A stretch of 49,928 bases of DNA from SYFY01 sp031385325. Lineage in GTDB: Bacteria > Pseudomonadota > Gammaproteobacteria > Pseudomonadales > Azotimanducaceae. The notes under the pieces were generated by a model, which searched no databases, was not told where the DNA came from, and saw only the letters and a program-made list of their open reading frames with translations. The stretch is from NCBI GenBank assembly GCA_031385325.1, contig JANNBJ010000103.1, forward strand, positions 1 through 49,928. Reading direction: 5' to 3'. The position numbers and the translations under genes are program-made. Every line of letters begins with the position of its first letter. Position 1 is the first letter of the stretch. Below, in pieces: positions 32,558 to 41,438 of the stretch.

Positions 32558-33760
32558 TCAGACGGTGCCAGCAATCGCCGGCCTTGGCATTGCATAGCTC
32601 TTCAGCTCGGCGACAAATTCCTGCAACGCGTGCACGCCAGAGGCCTCGGCTGCCACGCACCAGGCTTTGAGTCCGTTCAGAAGTTCATCGGCGTTGGCAC
32701 GCTTGCGCCACACTTCAGCCAAAGCCAGCCGAAATTCATAAATCCGGCGCAGTTCCTCACTGGAGGTCACCAGCTTCTCCAGACGCACTTGCTGGCGCGG
32801 CGTGACGACAATCTCGTCCCGTGCCAACACCACCTTGGCTCGGCGGAAGAAGCGCTTCGACGCAGCGTCGGCTTTTTCATACTCGGCACGGACGCAGGGC
32901 GCAATGACCCGTTCGGCGTACCGCGACATCACCCGGAATCGATCATTCAGGATGGCCCACGCCGTATCGATGTCGAGTGAGGCTTTGCCTTCCACTCGGG
33001 TCGCCATCGGACCTTTGCTGCGGACTTTGGCAAGGCCCGCCCTTTCAAACAGGCGTATCCACATCCAGCCAATGTCGAACTCCCAGGGCTTCGACGAAAG
33101 TTTGGCCGAATTCGGATAGGTGTGGTGATTGTTGTGCAGCTCTTCGCCGCCGATGAGGATGCCCCACGGCACAACATTTCGGGCAGCATCCGGGCACTCG
33201 TAATTTCGATAGCCCCAGTAATGACCAATGCCGTTGATGACACCTGCGGCGGTCAGGGGAATCCACGCCATCTGCACAGCCCAGATGGTGATCCCGATAC
33301 CACCAAACAAGAGCACGTCGATAACCAGCATCGAGTACACCCCGGCCCAGGTATGCGCGCTGTACACGTTGCGTTCGATCCAGTCATCAGGACAACCGGC
33401 ACCGTAGCGGGCCAGTGTCTCGGGTGTGCCGGCCAGGCGATATACCTCGACACCTTGCCAGAAGATCTTGCCAATGCCTTGCACCACAGGGCTGTGCGGG
33501 TCTTCAGCAGTTTCGCAGGTGGCGTGATGTTTGCGATGGATTGCAGTCCACTCTTTGGTGCCCTGACCGGTGGTCATCCACAGCCAGAAGCGAAAGAAGT
33601 GGGCAAGCGCCGGATGAATATCCAGCGCGCGATGAGCGGAATGCCGATGCAGGTAAACTGTCACTGACACAATCGTGATATGCGTGAGTATCAGGGTGTA
33701 AGCGAGAAGTCCCCAGACATTCCAGGAAAGCAGTCCATTGGCCAGTACATCCAGCAGCAC
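32558..33760 (-). CDS. Membrane fatty-acid (acyl-CoA/acyl-lipid delta-9) desaturase
   Basis: A 400-residue membrane desaturase with three histidine boxes: HRHSAH (first), HRKHH (second) and HNNHH (third, EELHNNHHTYP). Hydrophobic segments cluster in residues about 5-200. The remaining C-terminal half is mostly helical and soluble. It resembles the Pseudomonas DesB/acyl-CoA desaturase group that uses oxygen to add a double bond to saturated fatty chains. I chose GTG 33760 (AAGAGG 6 nt upstream) because homologues begin near there; the frame is open to 33841. It is divergent from sseA across 167 bp. Confidence 0.9.
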   Translation of the reverse strand: MLLDVLANGLLSWNVWGLLAYTLILTHITIVSVTVYLHRHSAHRALDIHPALAHFFRFWLWMTTGQGTKEWTAIHRKHHATCETAEDPHSPVVQGIGKIFWQGVEVYRLAGTPETLARYGAGCPDDWIERNVYSAHTWAGVYSMLVIDVLLFGGIGITIWAVQMAWIPLTAAGVINGIGHYWGYRNYECPDAARNVVPWGILIGGEELHNNHHTYPNSAKLSSKPWEFDIGWMWIRLFERAGLAKVRSKGPMATRVEGKASLDIDTAWAILNDRFRVMSRYAERVIAPCVRAEYEKADAASKRFFRRAKVVLARDEIVVTPRQQVRLEKLVTSSEELRRIYEFRLALAEVWRKRANADELLNGLKAWCVAAEASGVHALQEFVAELKSYAMPRPAIAGTV

Positions 33761-33927
33761 GTCGTACCTCTTGAAGGAGTTGATGGGAAGTAAAAGGAAC
33801 AGGCTCAAAAGTTCGCCGATTCTGTCAACCCGGGACTGCAAGCACCAGATGGCAGGTGATATTTCTTTCCAGACCGAGTGTAGTTGCTGACCTCCATTTC
33901 ACGCCCGACTGGCGCACAATTCGAGCC

Positions 33928-34749
33928 ATGAACGAGCCTTTCCTTACCCTCATTGCCGCTGCAAAACTGCAAAACGTGCTTTCGACCACTCGAGTGATCG
34001 ATTGCCGCGCCCGCCTCGGAGATCTCGACTTCGGTCAGCGCGCCTTCAACGAAAGCCATATCGTCGGTGCCGTGCGTGGTGATCTGGACACTGACTTCGC
34101 GGCATCACCAGGGCAACACGGCCGACATCCCCTCCCGGATCTGGATCGCCTGGCCGAGCAATGCCGCAACTGGGGAATCAACGACTCAACCCAGGTCGTG
34201 GTGTACGACGATATGGGCGGCATGATTGCCGCACGCGCCTGGTGGCTGCTGCGCCGACTCGGCCACGCTTGCGTGGCTGTACTGGATGGCGGCTGGCCGG
34301 CCTGGCAGGCGCTGCCGGGAGCGGTTGAGTCGCGGTTGGTATCGCCTGCGCGCGGGAACTTCACACGGCGGCCGCCACTCACCAGACAGACCACAGCCGA
34401 GGATTTGCTGCGTCGATCACCGGCGGCGCTGCTGGATGCACGAGCTGCGGAACGCTTTGCCGGCATCAAGGAGCCGATCGATCACACTGCCGGACACATC
34501 CCCGGCGCTCGATGTGTGCCTGCGGCCGGTAACCTGACGCCGGACCAACGGTTTATCTCCGTCGCAGACCTCAAACAACGGTTTGCTGATGTCGCGGATG
34601 ACTGTGTCTGTTATTGCGGTTCCGGCGTGACCGCCGCGCACAATATCCTCGCCATGCGTATCGCCGGATTTCCGGAACCGGCGCTCTACGCCGGCTCGTG
34701 GAGTGAATGGATCGAGGACCCAACCCGGCCAATTGCTACCGGACAATGA
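33928..34749 (+). CDS. sseA: Thiosulfate/3-mercaptopyruvate sulfurtransferase
   Basis: A 273-residue tandem-rhodanese protein. The N-terminal inactive domain includes VIDCRARLGD and FNESHIVGA. The C-terminal active domain has LLDARAAERFAG and the catalytic loop CYCGSGVTA with Cys230. The CGSGVTA loop is typical of mercaptopyruvate sulfurtransferases. It moves sulfane sulfur to an acceptor such as cyanide or a thiol. The start at 33928 matches homologues, with no clear Shine-Dalgarno. A CACAAT sequence 7 nt upstream could be a -10 box. It overlaps mnmC by 4 bp (ATGA). Confidence 0.93.
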   Translation: MNEPFLTLIAAAKLQNVLSTTRVIDCRARLGDLDFGQRAFNESHIVGAVRGDLDTDFAASPGQHGRHPLPDLDRLAEQCRNWGINDSTQVVVYDDMGGMIAARAWWLLRRLGHACVAVLDGGWPAWQALPGAVESRLVSPARGNFTRRPPLTRQTTAEDLLRRSPAALLDARAAERFAGIKEPIDHTAGHIPGARCVPAAGNLTPDQRFISVADLKQRFADVADDCVCYCGSGVTAAHNILAMRIAGFPEPALYAGSWSEWIEDPTRPIATGQ

Positions 34750-36473
34750 AGATCGAGCCGGCGACGCTTTCCTGGAACGAGCAGGGAGCACCTTACAACA
34801 CCCGTTTCAATGACATCTATTTCAGCGCAGATGGCGCGCGCGAAGTACAGCGTGTTTTCATGGAACCAGCCGCCATCGATGCGCGTCTGCGTGACAGCGC
34901 ACGATTGACCATCGCCGAATTCGGTTTTGGCAGTGCTCTCAATTTCATCATGCTGGCGGCAGCGGCGATCAATGCCGGTTGCCGATTGCACTTCCTGAGC
35001 GTTGAACTGCACCCGTTTCGCAAGACCGATCTCAAACAAACTCGCGCACGCTACACCGATGCCACCGAGCTTGCGATCCTGGATGAACTGACGAGCGACT
35101 ATCCGGCGTTGCTGCCCGGCTGGCATCGACGTCTGCTGGGCGATGGGAAGATCACCCTGTCGATCTACTTTGGCGAGGTCCGTGACTTTGCTGAAGAACT
35201 TCGCGGTCGACACCTGCACGGCATCGATGCATGGCTGCTGGATGGATTCGCTCCGGATCGCAATCCGGACATGTGGGACGACGCCCTGTTTGAAGCGATG
35301 GCACAAACATCGCGGACCGGTGCAACGGTTACAACGTTTACCAGCGTCGGACGTGTGCGACGTGGATTGGAAAGTGCCGGGTTCACCATGCGGCGGGTCG
35401 ATCAACGCCCCATGAAACGCGAAAGCCTCGCAGGTGAATGGTCAGGCCAGCGCGATACACCCACGATACCGGACTGTGTTCAAGTATTTGGCGGGGGAAT
35501 CGCCGGATGCAGCATGGCTGCACATCTCGCCACGCAGGGCATTGCAGTACGTCTGGTTGAACCGAGATCCGCACTCGCCACCGGCGCGTCACAAATGTGC
35601 GCCGTCCAGCACGCGCGGCTTCTGCCGGATGGCAGCCCGCTGGCTGAATGGCGGGTGTCCAGTCATCTCTACAGCCTTGCGTTCACACGCGGACATGCAG
35701 GTGTCCATTCCATCGGCGCGCTGCAATTACCAGGTCCCAATCTCGACACGGAACGCCTCGAACGTACGTTTGCCTGTTACGGTGAATCAGGCGACTGGTT
35801 GACCTGGTGTGACGCTCAGGAGGTGGAGAGACTGGCCGGTGTGTTTGGCGCCAATTCGGAAGCGGGACTGCTCTTTGTTGGCACGCCGGTGGTCGAACTC
35901 GATCAGCTTTGCCGGTCACTGACTATGCAACCTGGCGTCGACGTTTGCCTCGATGGTCAACTCGATCCCATGTTGCCGACGGTATGGGCATGTGCACACG
36001 GTTACTCGGACATAGCAGCGCTCCAGTCACTGCCGACCCACACCCTCTGGGGCCAGACTGATCGGATATCCATGACCAATGCACCCACCCTGGCAATCAT
36101 CGGTGATGGTTATCTCGCGCCCTGCAAAAACGCGGTGATGGTGGGATCGACCTTTGAATATGCAGCCTGGGACCCCGCAGTTGCGACAACCACCAACGTC
36201 GCACGCCTGCTCGGTCAACCGCACACGTGGCTGGGTCGACAACGCGCGGCGCGCCTGGCTGCCACCGATCGCATGCCGATCATTGGCCCGATCGGCAACG
36301 ACTGGATCACCACAGCGCATGGTTCCATGGGTGCCACCTCGGCACATATGGCCGCCGCAGTGATCCAGAGTCAGATCATGGGTTGGTTGCCACCACTGGA
36401 TACGAAGGTAGTCCGCACGATCGACCCGGGCCGATTTGCTGCCCGGGCCGCGCGTCAACTCAGGCGCCGATGA
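34746..36473 (+). CDS. mnmC: Bifunctional tRNA (mnm5s2U34) methyltransferase / FAD-dependent oxidoreductase
   Basis: A 575-residue fused enzyme. The N-terminal SAM-dependent methyltransferase (about residues 1-235) has EFGFGSALNFIM and AWLLDGFAPDRNPDMW. The C-terminal FAD oxidoreductase starts at VFGGGIAGCSMAAHLATQG (about 247). The oxidase removes the carboxymethyl group of cmnm5U34, and the methylase then makes mnm5U34 in tRNA wobble positions. Both halves are intact here, though the protein is shorter than in E. coli (668). The 3' end overlaps the convergent serA end by 14 bp. Confidence 0.93.
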   Translation: MKIEPATLSWNEQGAPYNTRFNDIYFSADGAREVQRVFMEPAAIDARLRDSARLTIAEFGFGSALNFIMLAAAAINAGCRLHFLSVELHPFRKTDLKQTRARYTDATELAILDELTSDYPALLPGWHRRLLGDGKITLSIYFGEVRDFAEELRGRHLHGIDAWLLDGFAPDRNPDMWDDALFEAMAQTSRTGATVTTFTSVGRVRRGLESAGFTMRRVDQRPMKRESLAGEWSGQRDTPTIPDCVQVFGGGIAGCSMAAHLATQGIAVRLVEPRSALATGASQMCAVQHARLLPDGSPLAEWRVSSHLYSLAFTRGHAGVHSIGALQLPGPNLDTERLERTFACYGESGDWLTWCDAQEVERLAGVFGANSEAGLLFVGTPVVELDQLCRSLTMQPGVDVCLDGQLDPMLPTVWACAHGYSDIAALQSLPTHTLWGQTDRISMTNAPTLAIIGDGYLAPCKNAVMVGSTFEYAAWDPAVATTTNVARLLGQPHTWLGRQRAARLAATDRMPIIGPIGNDWITTAHGSMGATSAHMAAAVIQSQIMGWLPPLDTKVVRTIDPGRFAARAARQLRRR

Positions 36474-37644
36474 TTCGCACACTCACGACGTTATCGACTG
36501 CGCGAATGGCATCCAGCAATCCCGCGTCAGGCACTTCGGCGAGATCGATCAGGTTGTAGGCGATGTCACCCCGGCTCTTGTTGAGCATGTCGATCACGTT
36601 GATCTTCTTGTCAGCGAGCAGAGTGGTCATCTGGCCCAGCATCCCCGGAACGTTCCGGTTCACCACCGCCAGTCGAATGCCTGTTCCCATCTCCAGACTT
36701 ACGCTGGGGAAATTAACCGAGTTGGCAATGCTGCCGGTGTCGAGGAAATTCACCAGCTGATTGGCAGCCATGACGGCGCAGTTCTCTTCCGCTTCCTCCG
36801 TACTTGCTCCCAGATGTGGTGTGAGCAACACCTTGGGGTGTCCAATCAGTCCGGAAATCGGAAAGTCCGCCACATATTTGGAGATTCGGCCACTTTCCAG
36901 GGCAGCTTTCAGTGCCACACCATCAACGATGGGTTCACGGGCAAAGTTGAGCAACACGCTGCCCGGACGAAAGGCATTGAGGCTCTCTGCATTGATCATG
37001 CCCCGCGTCTCGGCCATCAACGGCACATGCAGGGTCACGTAATCCGCACGAGCGAACAGGCTTTGCAGGTTCTGCATGCGCTGCACTTCACTCGGCAGGC
37101 GCCAGGCGGCATCAACAGAAATCGCCGGATCAAAGCCGAGCACTTCCATACCCAGATCCAGCGCTGCACGCGCAACCAGCGAGCCAATGGCACCAAGCCC
37201 GACAACACCCAACGCCTTGCCTACCAGTTCGCGACCGGCAAACCGCTTTTTCTCGGCTTCGACAATGCGATCCAGTTCTGCTTCATCGTTGATTCCACCC
37301 AGCGTGCTCACAAACTGGATGCCACCGTAAATATCACGTGAGGCCAGCAACATCGCCGTCAACACCAGTTCCTTCACCGAATTGGCATTGGCACCAGGGG
37401 TGTTAAAAACCACCACGCCGCGTTCGGTGCAAAACTCGACGGGCACGTTGTTGACACCCGCACCAGCGCGCGCAACCGCCTGTACGGTGTCGGGAAGATC
37501 GGCACCCGCCAGTTTGTGGCTGCGCAACAACACCGCATCGGGTGACTCAACTTTTCCACCGACCTTGAAACGATCTGCCGGAAACCGCGCCAGGCCGCGC
37601 TCGGCGATGTTATTGAAGGTTCGAACGTTGAAAGTTCTGCTCAT
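36460..37644 (-). CDS. serA: D-3-phosphoglycerate dehydrogenase
   Basis: A 394-residue 2-hydroxyacid dehydrogenase. The NAD-binding motif is GVVGLGAIGSLVARAALD. The substrate/catalytic parts are ARAGAGVNNVPVEFC (Arg), NFAREPIVDGVALKAALESG split across residues about 235-260, and LTPHLGASTEEAEENCA (His). A C-terminal ACT domain (about 320-394) probably carries serine feedback control. It commits 3-phosphoglycerate to serine and works with SerC. It resembles the 3-PGDH-like type that keeps one ACT domain, not E. coli SerA. It ends with a tail-to-tail overlap of mnmC. Confidence 0.95.
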   Translation of the reverse strand: MSRTFNVRTFNNIAERGLARFPADRFKVGGKVESPDAVLLRSHKLAGADLPDTVQAVARAGAGVNNVPVEFCTERGVVVFNTPGANANSVKELVLTAMLLASRDIYGGIQFVSTLGGINDEAELDRIVEAEKKRFAGRELVGKALGVVGLGAIGSLVARAALDLGMEVLGFDPAISVDAAWRLPSEVQRMQNLQSLFARADYVTLHVPLMAETRGMINAESLNAFRPGSVLLNFAREPIVDGVALKAALESGRISKYVADFPISGLIGHPKVLLTPHLGASTEEAEENCAVMAANQLVNFLDTGSIANSVNFPSVSLEMGTGIRLAVVNRNVPGMLGQMTTLLADKKINVIDMLNKSRGDIAYNLIDLAEVPDAGLLDAIRAVDNVVSVRIIGA

Positions 37645-37683
37645 CGTGCCTGCCCCAGATTCATTTGGAAAAAAACGGCGCGC

Positions 37684-37689
37684 ATTCTA
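37684..37689 (-). promoter_or_regulatory. Candidate -10 box for serA
   Basis: TAGAAT on the minus strand (five of six) lies 40 nt upstream of the serA ATG, in the 101-bp gap after murG-like. It sits in a GTTTAGAATGCG context that closely resembles the purM -10 region (GTTAGAATGCC). No strong -35 seen. Confidence 0.35.
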
Positions 37690-37745
37690 AACCAGCTGCA
37701 AAGTCAGTCGCGAGTTACACCATTCATTGACGGCGTGCGCTGCAT

Positions 37746-38810
37746 TCACCTTTTACGGTGGGCAAGTACCAATAACTCTCTGGCCAGGGCCTCGGCTGCA
37801 TCAACCCGGGCGAAGGTTGCCAGACTCCTTTCGTACTGCGGGCGGTCTTGCAAGAGGTGGTGGATTCCGGCGACCAGCGTCGCCTCATCGAGATCGGCTT
37901 CGGGAATGACCAGACTGTAGCCCTGCTGCTTCGCGTATTCCGCATTCTCGAGTTGATCCCCTCGGCTGGCTGCCGCCGACAATGGAATCAGCAGAGTGAG
38001 TTTGCCAAGACTTAATAGTTCGAACAGGCTGTTGGCACCAGCGCGCGACACCACGACCGTTGCCAAAGCAAACAGATCACCCCAGCCCTCATTGATGAAT
38101 TCGTACTGGTGATAACCAGCCAGTGCGCTGGTCTGCATGCGCCCCGGCCCACAGACATGCACAACCTCGAACTCATGTAACAGCGCAGGCAACGCAGCCC
38201 GAACCACCTCATTGAGCACAACAGCCCCCAGGCTGCCACCGGTCACCAGCAGCACGGGCTTTTGCGGATCCAGTCGAAACTGCTGCCGCGCACGGGCTGG
38301 CTCTCCACGCAACATCGCCTCACGCAGGGGCGTACCGGTGTGCACGACACGGCCGCCAAAGCCATGCACCTGTGTCTGCGCAAAGCTTGTGCAGAGGGTT
38401 TTCAGGAACGGCTGTGACAGTCGATTGGCAAGACCAGGGCTGAAGTCAGACTCATGACCCAGTACGGGTACTCGACACAGCCAGCCAGCAAAAACCACGG
38501 GAAAGGCGACAAATCCGCCCTTGGAAAAAATCACGTCCGGACGCAATCGTCGCACTAACCGAAAGGCTTCGATCAGGCCCAGGACCACCCGTCCTGCGTC
38601 ACGCACATTGGACCAGGAGAAGTAACGCCTGAGCTTGCCCGCACTGATGCCGTAGTAGTTGATCGCCACTGCTTTCAACAAGCCACTCTCGTAACCTGAC
38701 CGCGTCCCTACAAAGGACACACGGTGCCCGGCAGCGAGCAGCCTTTCCATGACCGGGATCGCCGGAATGACGTGACCACCCGAGCCGCCGCCTGTCACCA
38801 GAACGTGCAT
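37746..38810 (-). CDS. murG: MurG-like UDP-GlcNAc:lipid I N-acetylglucosaminyltransferase
   Basis: A 354-residue GT28 enzyme. The N-terminal glycine loop is TGGGSGGHVIPAIPVMERL. The acceptor-side region has GISAGKLRRYFSWSNVRD and SKGGFVAFPVVF. The loop that reads HEQN in E. coli is HESDFSPGLANRLS here. The donor site includes TGGSLGAVVLNEVV and GDQLENAEYAKQQGYSL. It adds GlcNAc to lipid I in peptidoglycan synthesis. KLRRYF-W, HESD and RGDQ...N resemble MurG forms common in Firmicutes. It is outside any visible dcw cluster, after hda, so it may be the sole MurG or a second, acquired copy. Confidence 0.85.
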   Translation of the reverse strand: MHVLVTGGGSGGHVIPAIPVMERLLAAGHRVSFVGTRSGYESGLLKAVAINYYGISAGKLRRYFSWSNVRDAGRVVLGLIEAFRLVRRLRPDVIFSKGGFVAFPVVFAGWLCRVPVLGHESDFSPGLANRLSQPFLKTLCTSFAQTQVHGFGGRVVHTGTPLREAMLRGEPARARQQFRLDPQKPVLLVTGGSLGAVVLNEVVRAALPALLHEFEVVHVCGPGRMQTSALAGYHQYEFINEGWGDLFALATVVVSRAGANSLFELLSLGKLTLLIPLSAAASRGDQLENAEYAKQQGYSLVIPEADLDEATLVAGIHHLLQDRPQYERSLATFARVDAAEALARELLVLAHRKR

Positions 38811-39493
38811 CAGTTTGTCAGCACGGATTTCAGATAGGGAACGGTCAATCGACGCTGCGACTTCCAGATCGCCGCATCCAGAGAATCCAGATCATTGAGG
38901 AGCGCCGCCAGTGACCGATTTCTGCGTGTGAGCCAATAGTCGAGCACCGGTCGGTTCAGTTGCAGGCCACGATCCCTGGCACGGCGCTGTAACAGGTGGC
39001 GAATGCCGGCTTCATTCAGCGCCCACACTTCAAATACCTGCGTCCCCCGCATTCGTGACGCGAGGTCCGGCAGCAGAAAGGTTCGCTGCAGCGGTGCCAC
39101 TGCATCGGCCAGCAGCAGCCTGCCACCACGCTGCACAAGACTCTGATACAGCGAAAACAGGGCTTCTTCACTCGATCGGTCACCAAGCCAGGCCGCGACG
39201 TTGTCCACTGCCACAAACTCATGCGCTACCAGTCGCTTCTGGTCCTTGATGATCGAAGCATGGCTTGCGTCAACGTTTGCACAACGAAAGCCGAACCCCT
39301 GCTGGGCATGCACCGCTGCCTGCAAAAGGTGGGTCTTGCCGACCCCTGACGCGCCATGGATCCAGGTTGCACCGAAGCCTTTGGGCTGGGTCGACAGATG
39401 GGCGATCAACTCCTCGTTGTCACGACCGGAAAAATTGAAAAAGGTGAGTTGTCTGGGCGGGGAAAACGGCAACGCCAACTGATCGTCATGCAT
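38810..39493 (-). CDS. hda: DnaA regulatory inactivator Hda
   Basis: A 227-residue DnaA-paralog AAA+ protein. The N-terminus carries a clamp-binding motif, QLALPF (residues 5-10), which recruits it to the DNA polymerase III beta clamp. Walker A is GASGVGKTHLLQAA and the helical end is LAALLNDLDSLDAAIW. With the clamp it makes DnaA hydrolyse its ATP and so stops re-initiation. Its stop overlaps the murG-like start by one base. In Pseudomonas this gene is also near the DUF2066/CDP-alcohol gene and purM. Confidence 0.94.
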   Translation of the reverse strand: MHDDQLALPFSPPRQLTFFNFSGRDNEELIAHLSTQPKGFGATWIHGASGVGKTHLLQAAVHAQQGFGFRCANVDASHASIIKDQKRLVAHEFVAVDNVAAWLGDRSSEEALFSLYQSLVQRGGRLLLADAVAPLQRTFLLPDLASRMRGTQVFEVWALNEAGIRHLLQRRARDRGLQLNRPVLDYWLTRRNRSLAALLNDLDSLDAAIWKSQRRLTVPYLKSVLTN

Positions 39494-39503
39494 GGCGAAC
39501 TGC

Positions 39504-40082
39504 TTAGACTACCGAGCGTCGTTGTCGCCAGGCACGGATACTCCAGGTGACGACGTAGTCGATGCCGGAATACGCACCAAGCAGTCCGAGCAGCAGGAAT
39601 CCAGCTGGATCCAGCAACTTCCACAACAAATCACTCAGTTCGCCGTAAGCACTCAGGGCGAGCAGCAGCATGCCCATTATCACGATCTGGGCGGCGGTAT
39701 TGCACTTGCTGACAAACGTCGGGGCAACCTCGAGCGCACCAAACCGAAAACGATACAGTGCGGCGCCACCCATGATGACAAGATCACGCACGACGACGAT
39801 GATCGCCAACCACAAAGGCAGATGGCCCTGGACCGTCAACAGCGCTGCCAGGGCAACCACCAGCAGCTTGTCAGCCAGCGGGTCGAGTGTCGCACCAAGA
39901 TCACTCTGCCAGCCAAAACGCCGGGCGAGAAATCCGTCCAGCAGATCGGAGACGCCCGCGATCACGAACAGCAGGAACGCCAGACGATAATCAGCCGACC
40001 ACAACGACCAGATGATCGGCGCAACCAGAACAATCCTGACCAGGGTCAGGAGGTTTGGCAGCTGGACAATCAGTTTTGCCAT
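39504..40082 (-). CDS. CDP-alcohol phosphatidyltransferase family protein
   Basis: A 192-residue polytopic membrane enzyme. The CDP-alcohol signature reads SDLLDGFLARRFGWQSDLG and then ATLDPLADK, i.e. D-x2-DG-x2-AR-x8-G-x3-D-x3-D with both metal-binding Asp pairs. It displaces CMP from CDP-diacylglycerol by an alcohol, most likely glycerol-3-phosphate as in PgsA, though the alcohol cannot be assigned from sequence. It overlaps the DUF2066 gene by 13 bp and is 10 bp before hda. Confidence 0.9.
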   Translation of the reverse strand: MAKLIVQLPNLLTLVRIVLVAPIIWSLWSADYRLAFLLFVIAGVSDLLDGFLARRFGWQSDLGATLDPLADKLLVVALAALLTVQGHLPLWLAIIVVVRDLVIMGGAALYRFRFGALEVAPTFVSKCNTAAQIVIMGMLLLALSAYGELSDLLWKLLDPAGFLLLGLLGAYSGIDYVVTWSIRAWRQRRSVV

Positions 40083-41368
40083 TGATAGAGCCGATCCGGT
40101 ACCGGGCTCTCGTCGTTCTTGACCAGCAGACCATCCACCAGGAACAGACGATCCAGCAACTCCGCTGCTGCCGGTGTCGTCAGGGACAGCTCGAGCCGGT
40201 CCGGCGCTGAGCGTTGAAGACTCACCTGTTCAACGTACTCCAGACGACCGAGATAGCGCATGAGCGTGGCGTAGTCGGCAATTTCGTGTACACCGGCCAC
40301 AGCAAACGACTGGGTTTGCACATTCACCCACGGCACACCGAGGGTATCGGCCATTTGATCCACGACGCGATCAACCAGCTGCACGGCCTGCTCTTCCACC
40401 GTCCCTTCGTCGACGTGAACAACGTGGCGTTCACGACCCCACGCATAGCGGAACTGCTCCGCTACCAGAGTGGTTTCGGCGTCGGCCGACGATGCTCTGG
40501 CAGGCTGCAGGACAGGTGCAGGGGTGGCCACTGATGCAGGGACCACTGGGTCACCTTCCGTTGGCACGAAACGCAGTTCACCTACCACAACGAGTTCGGT
40601 TTCGGCAGGAATGACGCCAGGCAGGAAAGGTTCCGGCGGTGGCTCTTCTTCCTTGAGCCGGAGTTCGTTGTCTTCCTGAATTTCGCCGCTGCTTCCGGTC
40701 AAGGGAGCGGATGTGTCGGCGGCCGGCTCAACGATGGTGAAATTAGCGGCGCCTGCACGTGAGCCTGCATCCGCTTCGACGGTCGACGTGTCTGGCTCCG
40801 GTTCACCGAGCAACATCCGTCGCACCGGCACTGCATTCTCGGTGAAGTCCTGTACCGACAGCTTGATACCGCGAATCCACGCACGTTTCTGCATGGCCAG
40901 TTCCGCAGGTTCGCCCTTGGTGAGCGGTCGCCAGCTGCCATCTGCAGATTCAACCAGCAGATAGAACTTCACTTCGGGTCTGCCGGATCCCCACACCGGC
41001 AAGCCGGCGCGCCGCACCGTGGCCAGGGACTGGGACGGGTTGAACGACATCTTGACTCGCGGCTGACGACGCCCGTCAACGATTTCAGAGTGATAGGAAA
41101 ACGTACTGATGAGCCGATCGGCAGCCATGCCGGAGACATTCAGCGTCAATGCATCACCCTGGCCCGTAAGCCTGCCCAGCACCTGCCTGAATCCCTCGTG
41201 CGCAGCGATGGCCCGCGCCTGGGGAGACTGATTGGTCACCGGCACATCCGCGTTGTACATCCAGCCCACTCGCTCGCCGGCTCGTATCGGCCCTGCCAGA
41301 CTGGCCAGTACCAACGCTCCGATGCAGGCAATTGCTGATGGAGAGAAAACAAAGTTATGGGGCTTCAT
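40070..41368 (-). CDS. DUF2066 exported protein
   Basis: A 432-residue protein with a signal peptide (residues 1-30, ACIGALVLASLAGPIRAG). The N-terminal part YNADVPVTNQSPQARAIAAH and GFRQVLGRLTGQ are DUF2066 features. A disordered Pro/Glu/Ser-rich stretch is seen around residues 180-260. The function is unknown. In pseudomonads it lies between purM and the hda region, as here. A TAGAAT -10-like box only 6 nt before the ATG suggests a leaderless transcript. Confidence 0.8.
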   Translation of the reverse strand: MKPHNFVFSPSAIACIGALVLASLAGPIRAGERVGWMYNADVPVTNQSPQARAIAAHEGFRQVLGRLTGQGDALTLNVSGMAADRLISTFSYHSEIVDGRRQPRVKMSFNPSQSLATVRRAGLPVWGSGRPEVKFYLLVESADGSWRPLTKGEPAELAMQKRAWIRGIKLSVQDFTENAVPVRRMLLGEPEPDTSTVEADAGSRAGAANFTIVEPAADTSAPLTGSSGEIQEDNELRLKEEEPPPEPFLPGVIPAETELVVVGELRFVPTEGDPVVPASVATPAPVLQPARASSADAETTLVAEQFRYAWGRERHVVHVDEGTVEEQAVQLVDRVVDQMADTLGVPWVNVQTQSFAVAGVHEIADYATLMRYLGRLEYVEQVSLQRSAPDRLELSLTTPAAAELLDRLFLVDGLLVKNDESPVPDRLYQWQN

Positions 41369-41374
41369 GTCCGA

Positions 41375-41412
41375 ATTCTAACCCAATCGCCTGCAACAGC
41401 CTGAGTTAGAAT
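41375..41412. promoter_or_regulatory. Divergent, symmetric -10 boxes for DUF2066 and purM
   Basis: ATTCTAAC (41375-41382) and GTTAGAAT (41405-41412) form a perfect 8-bp inverted repeat, 22 bp apart. Each reads TAGAAT away from the other: the left box serves DUF2066 (6 nt before its ATG), the right box purM (26 nt before its ATG). No clear -35 was found. The repeat could also be an operator, but its match to the -10 consensus on both sides makes paired promoters likelier. Confidence 0.5.
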
Positions 41413-41438
41413 GCCAGGCCCGCGCAGAAGACCGGAAC

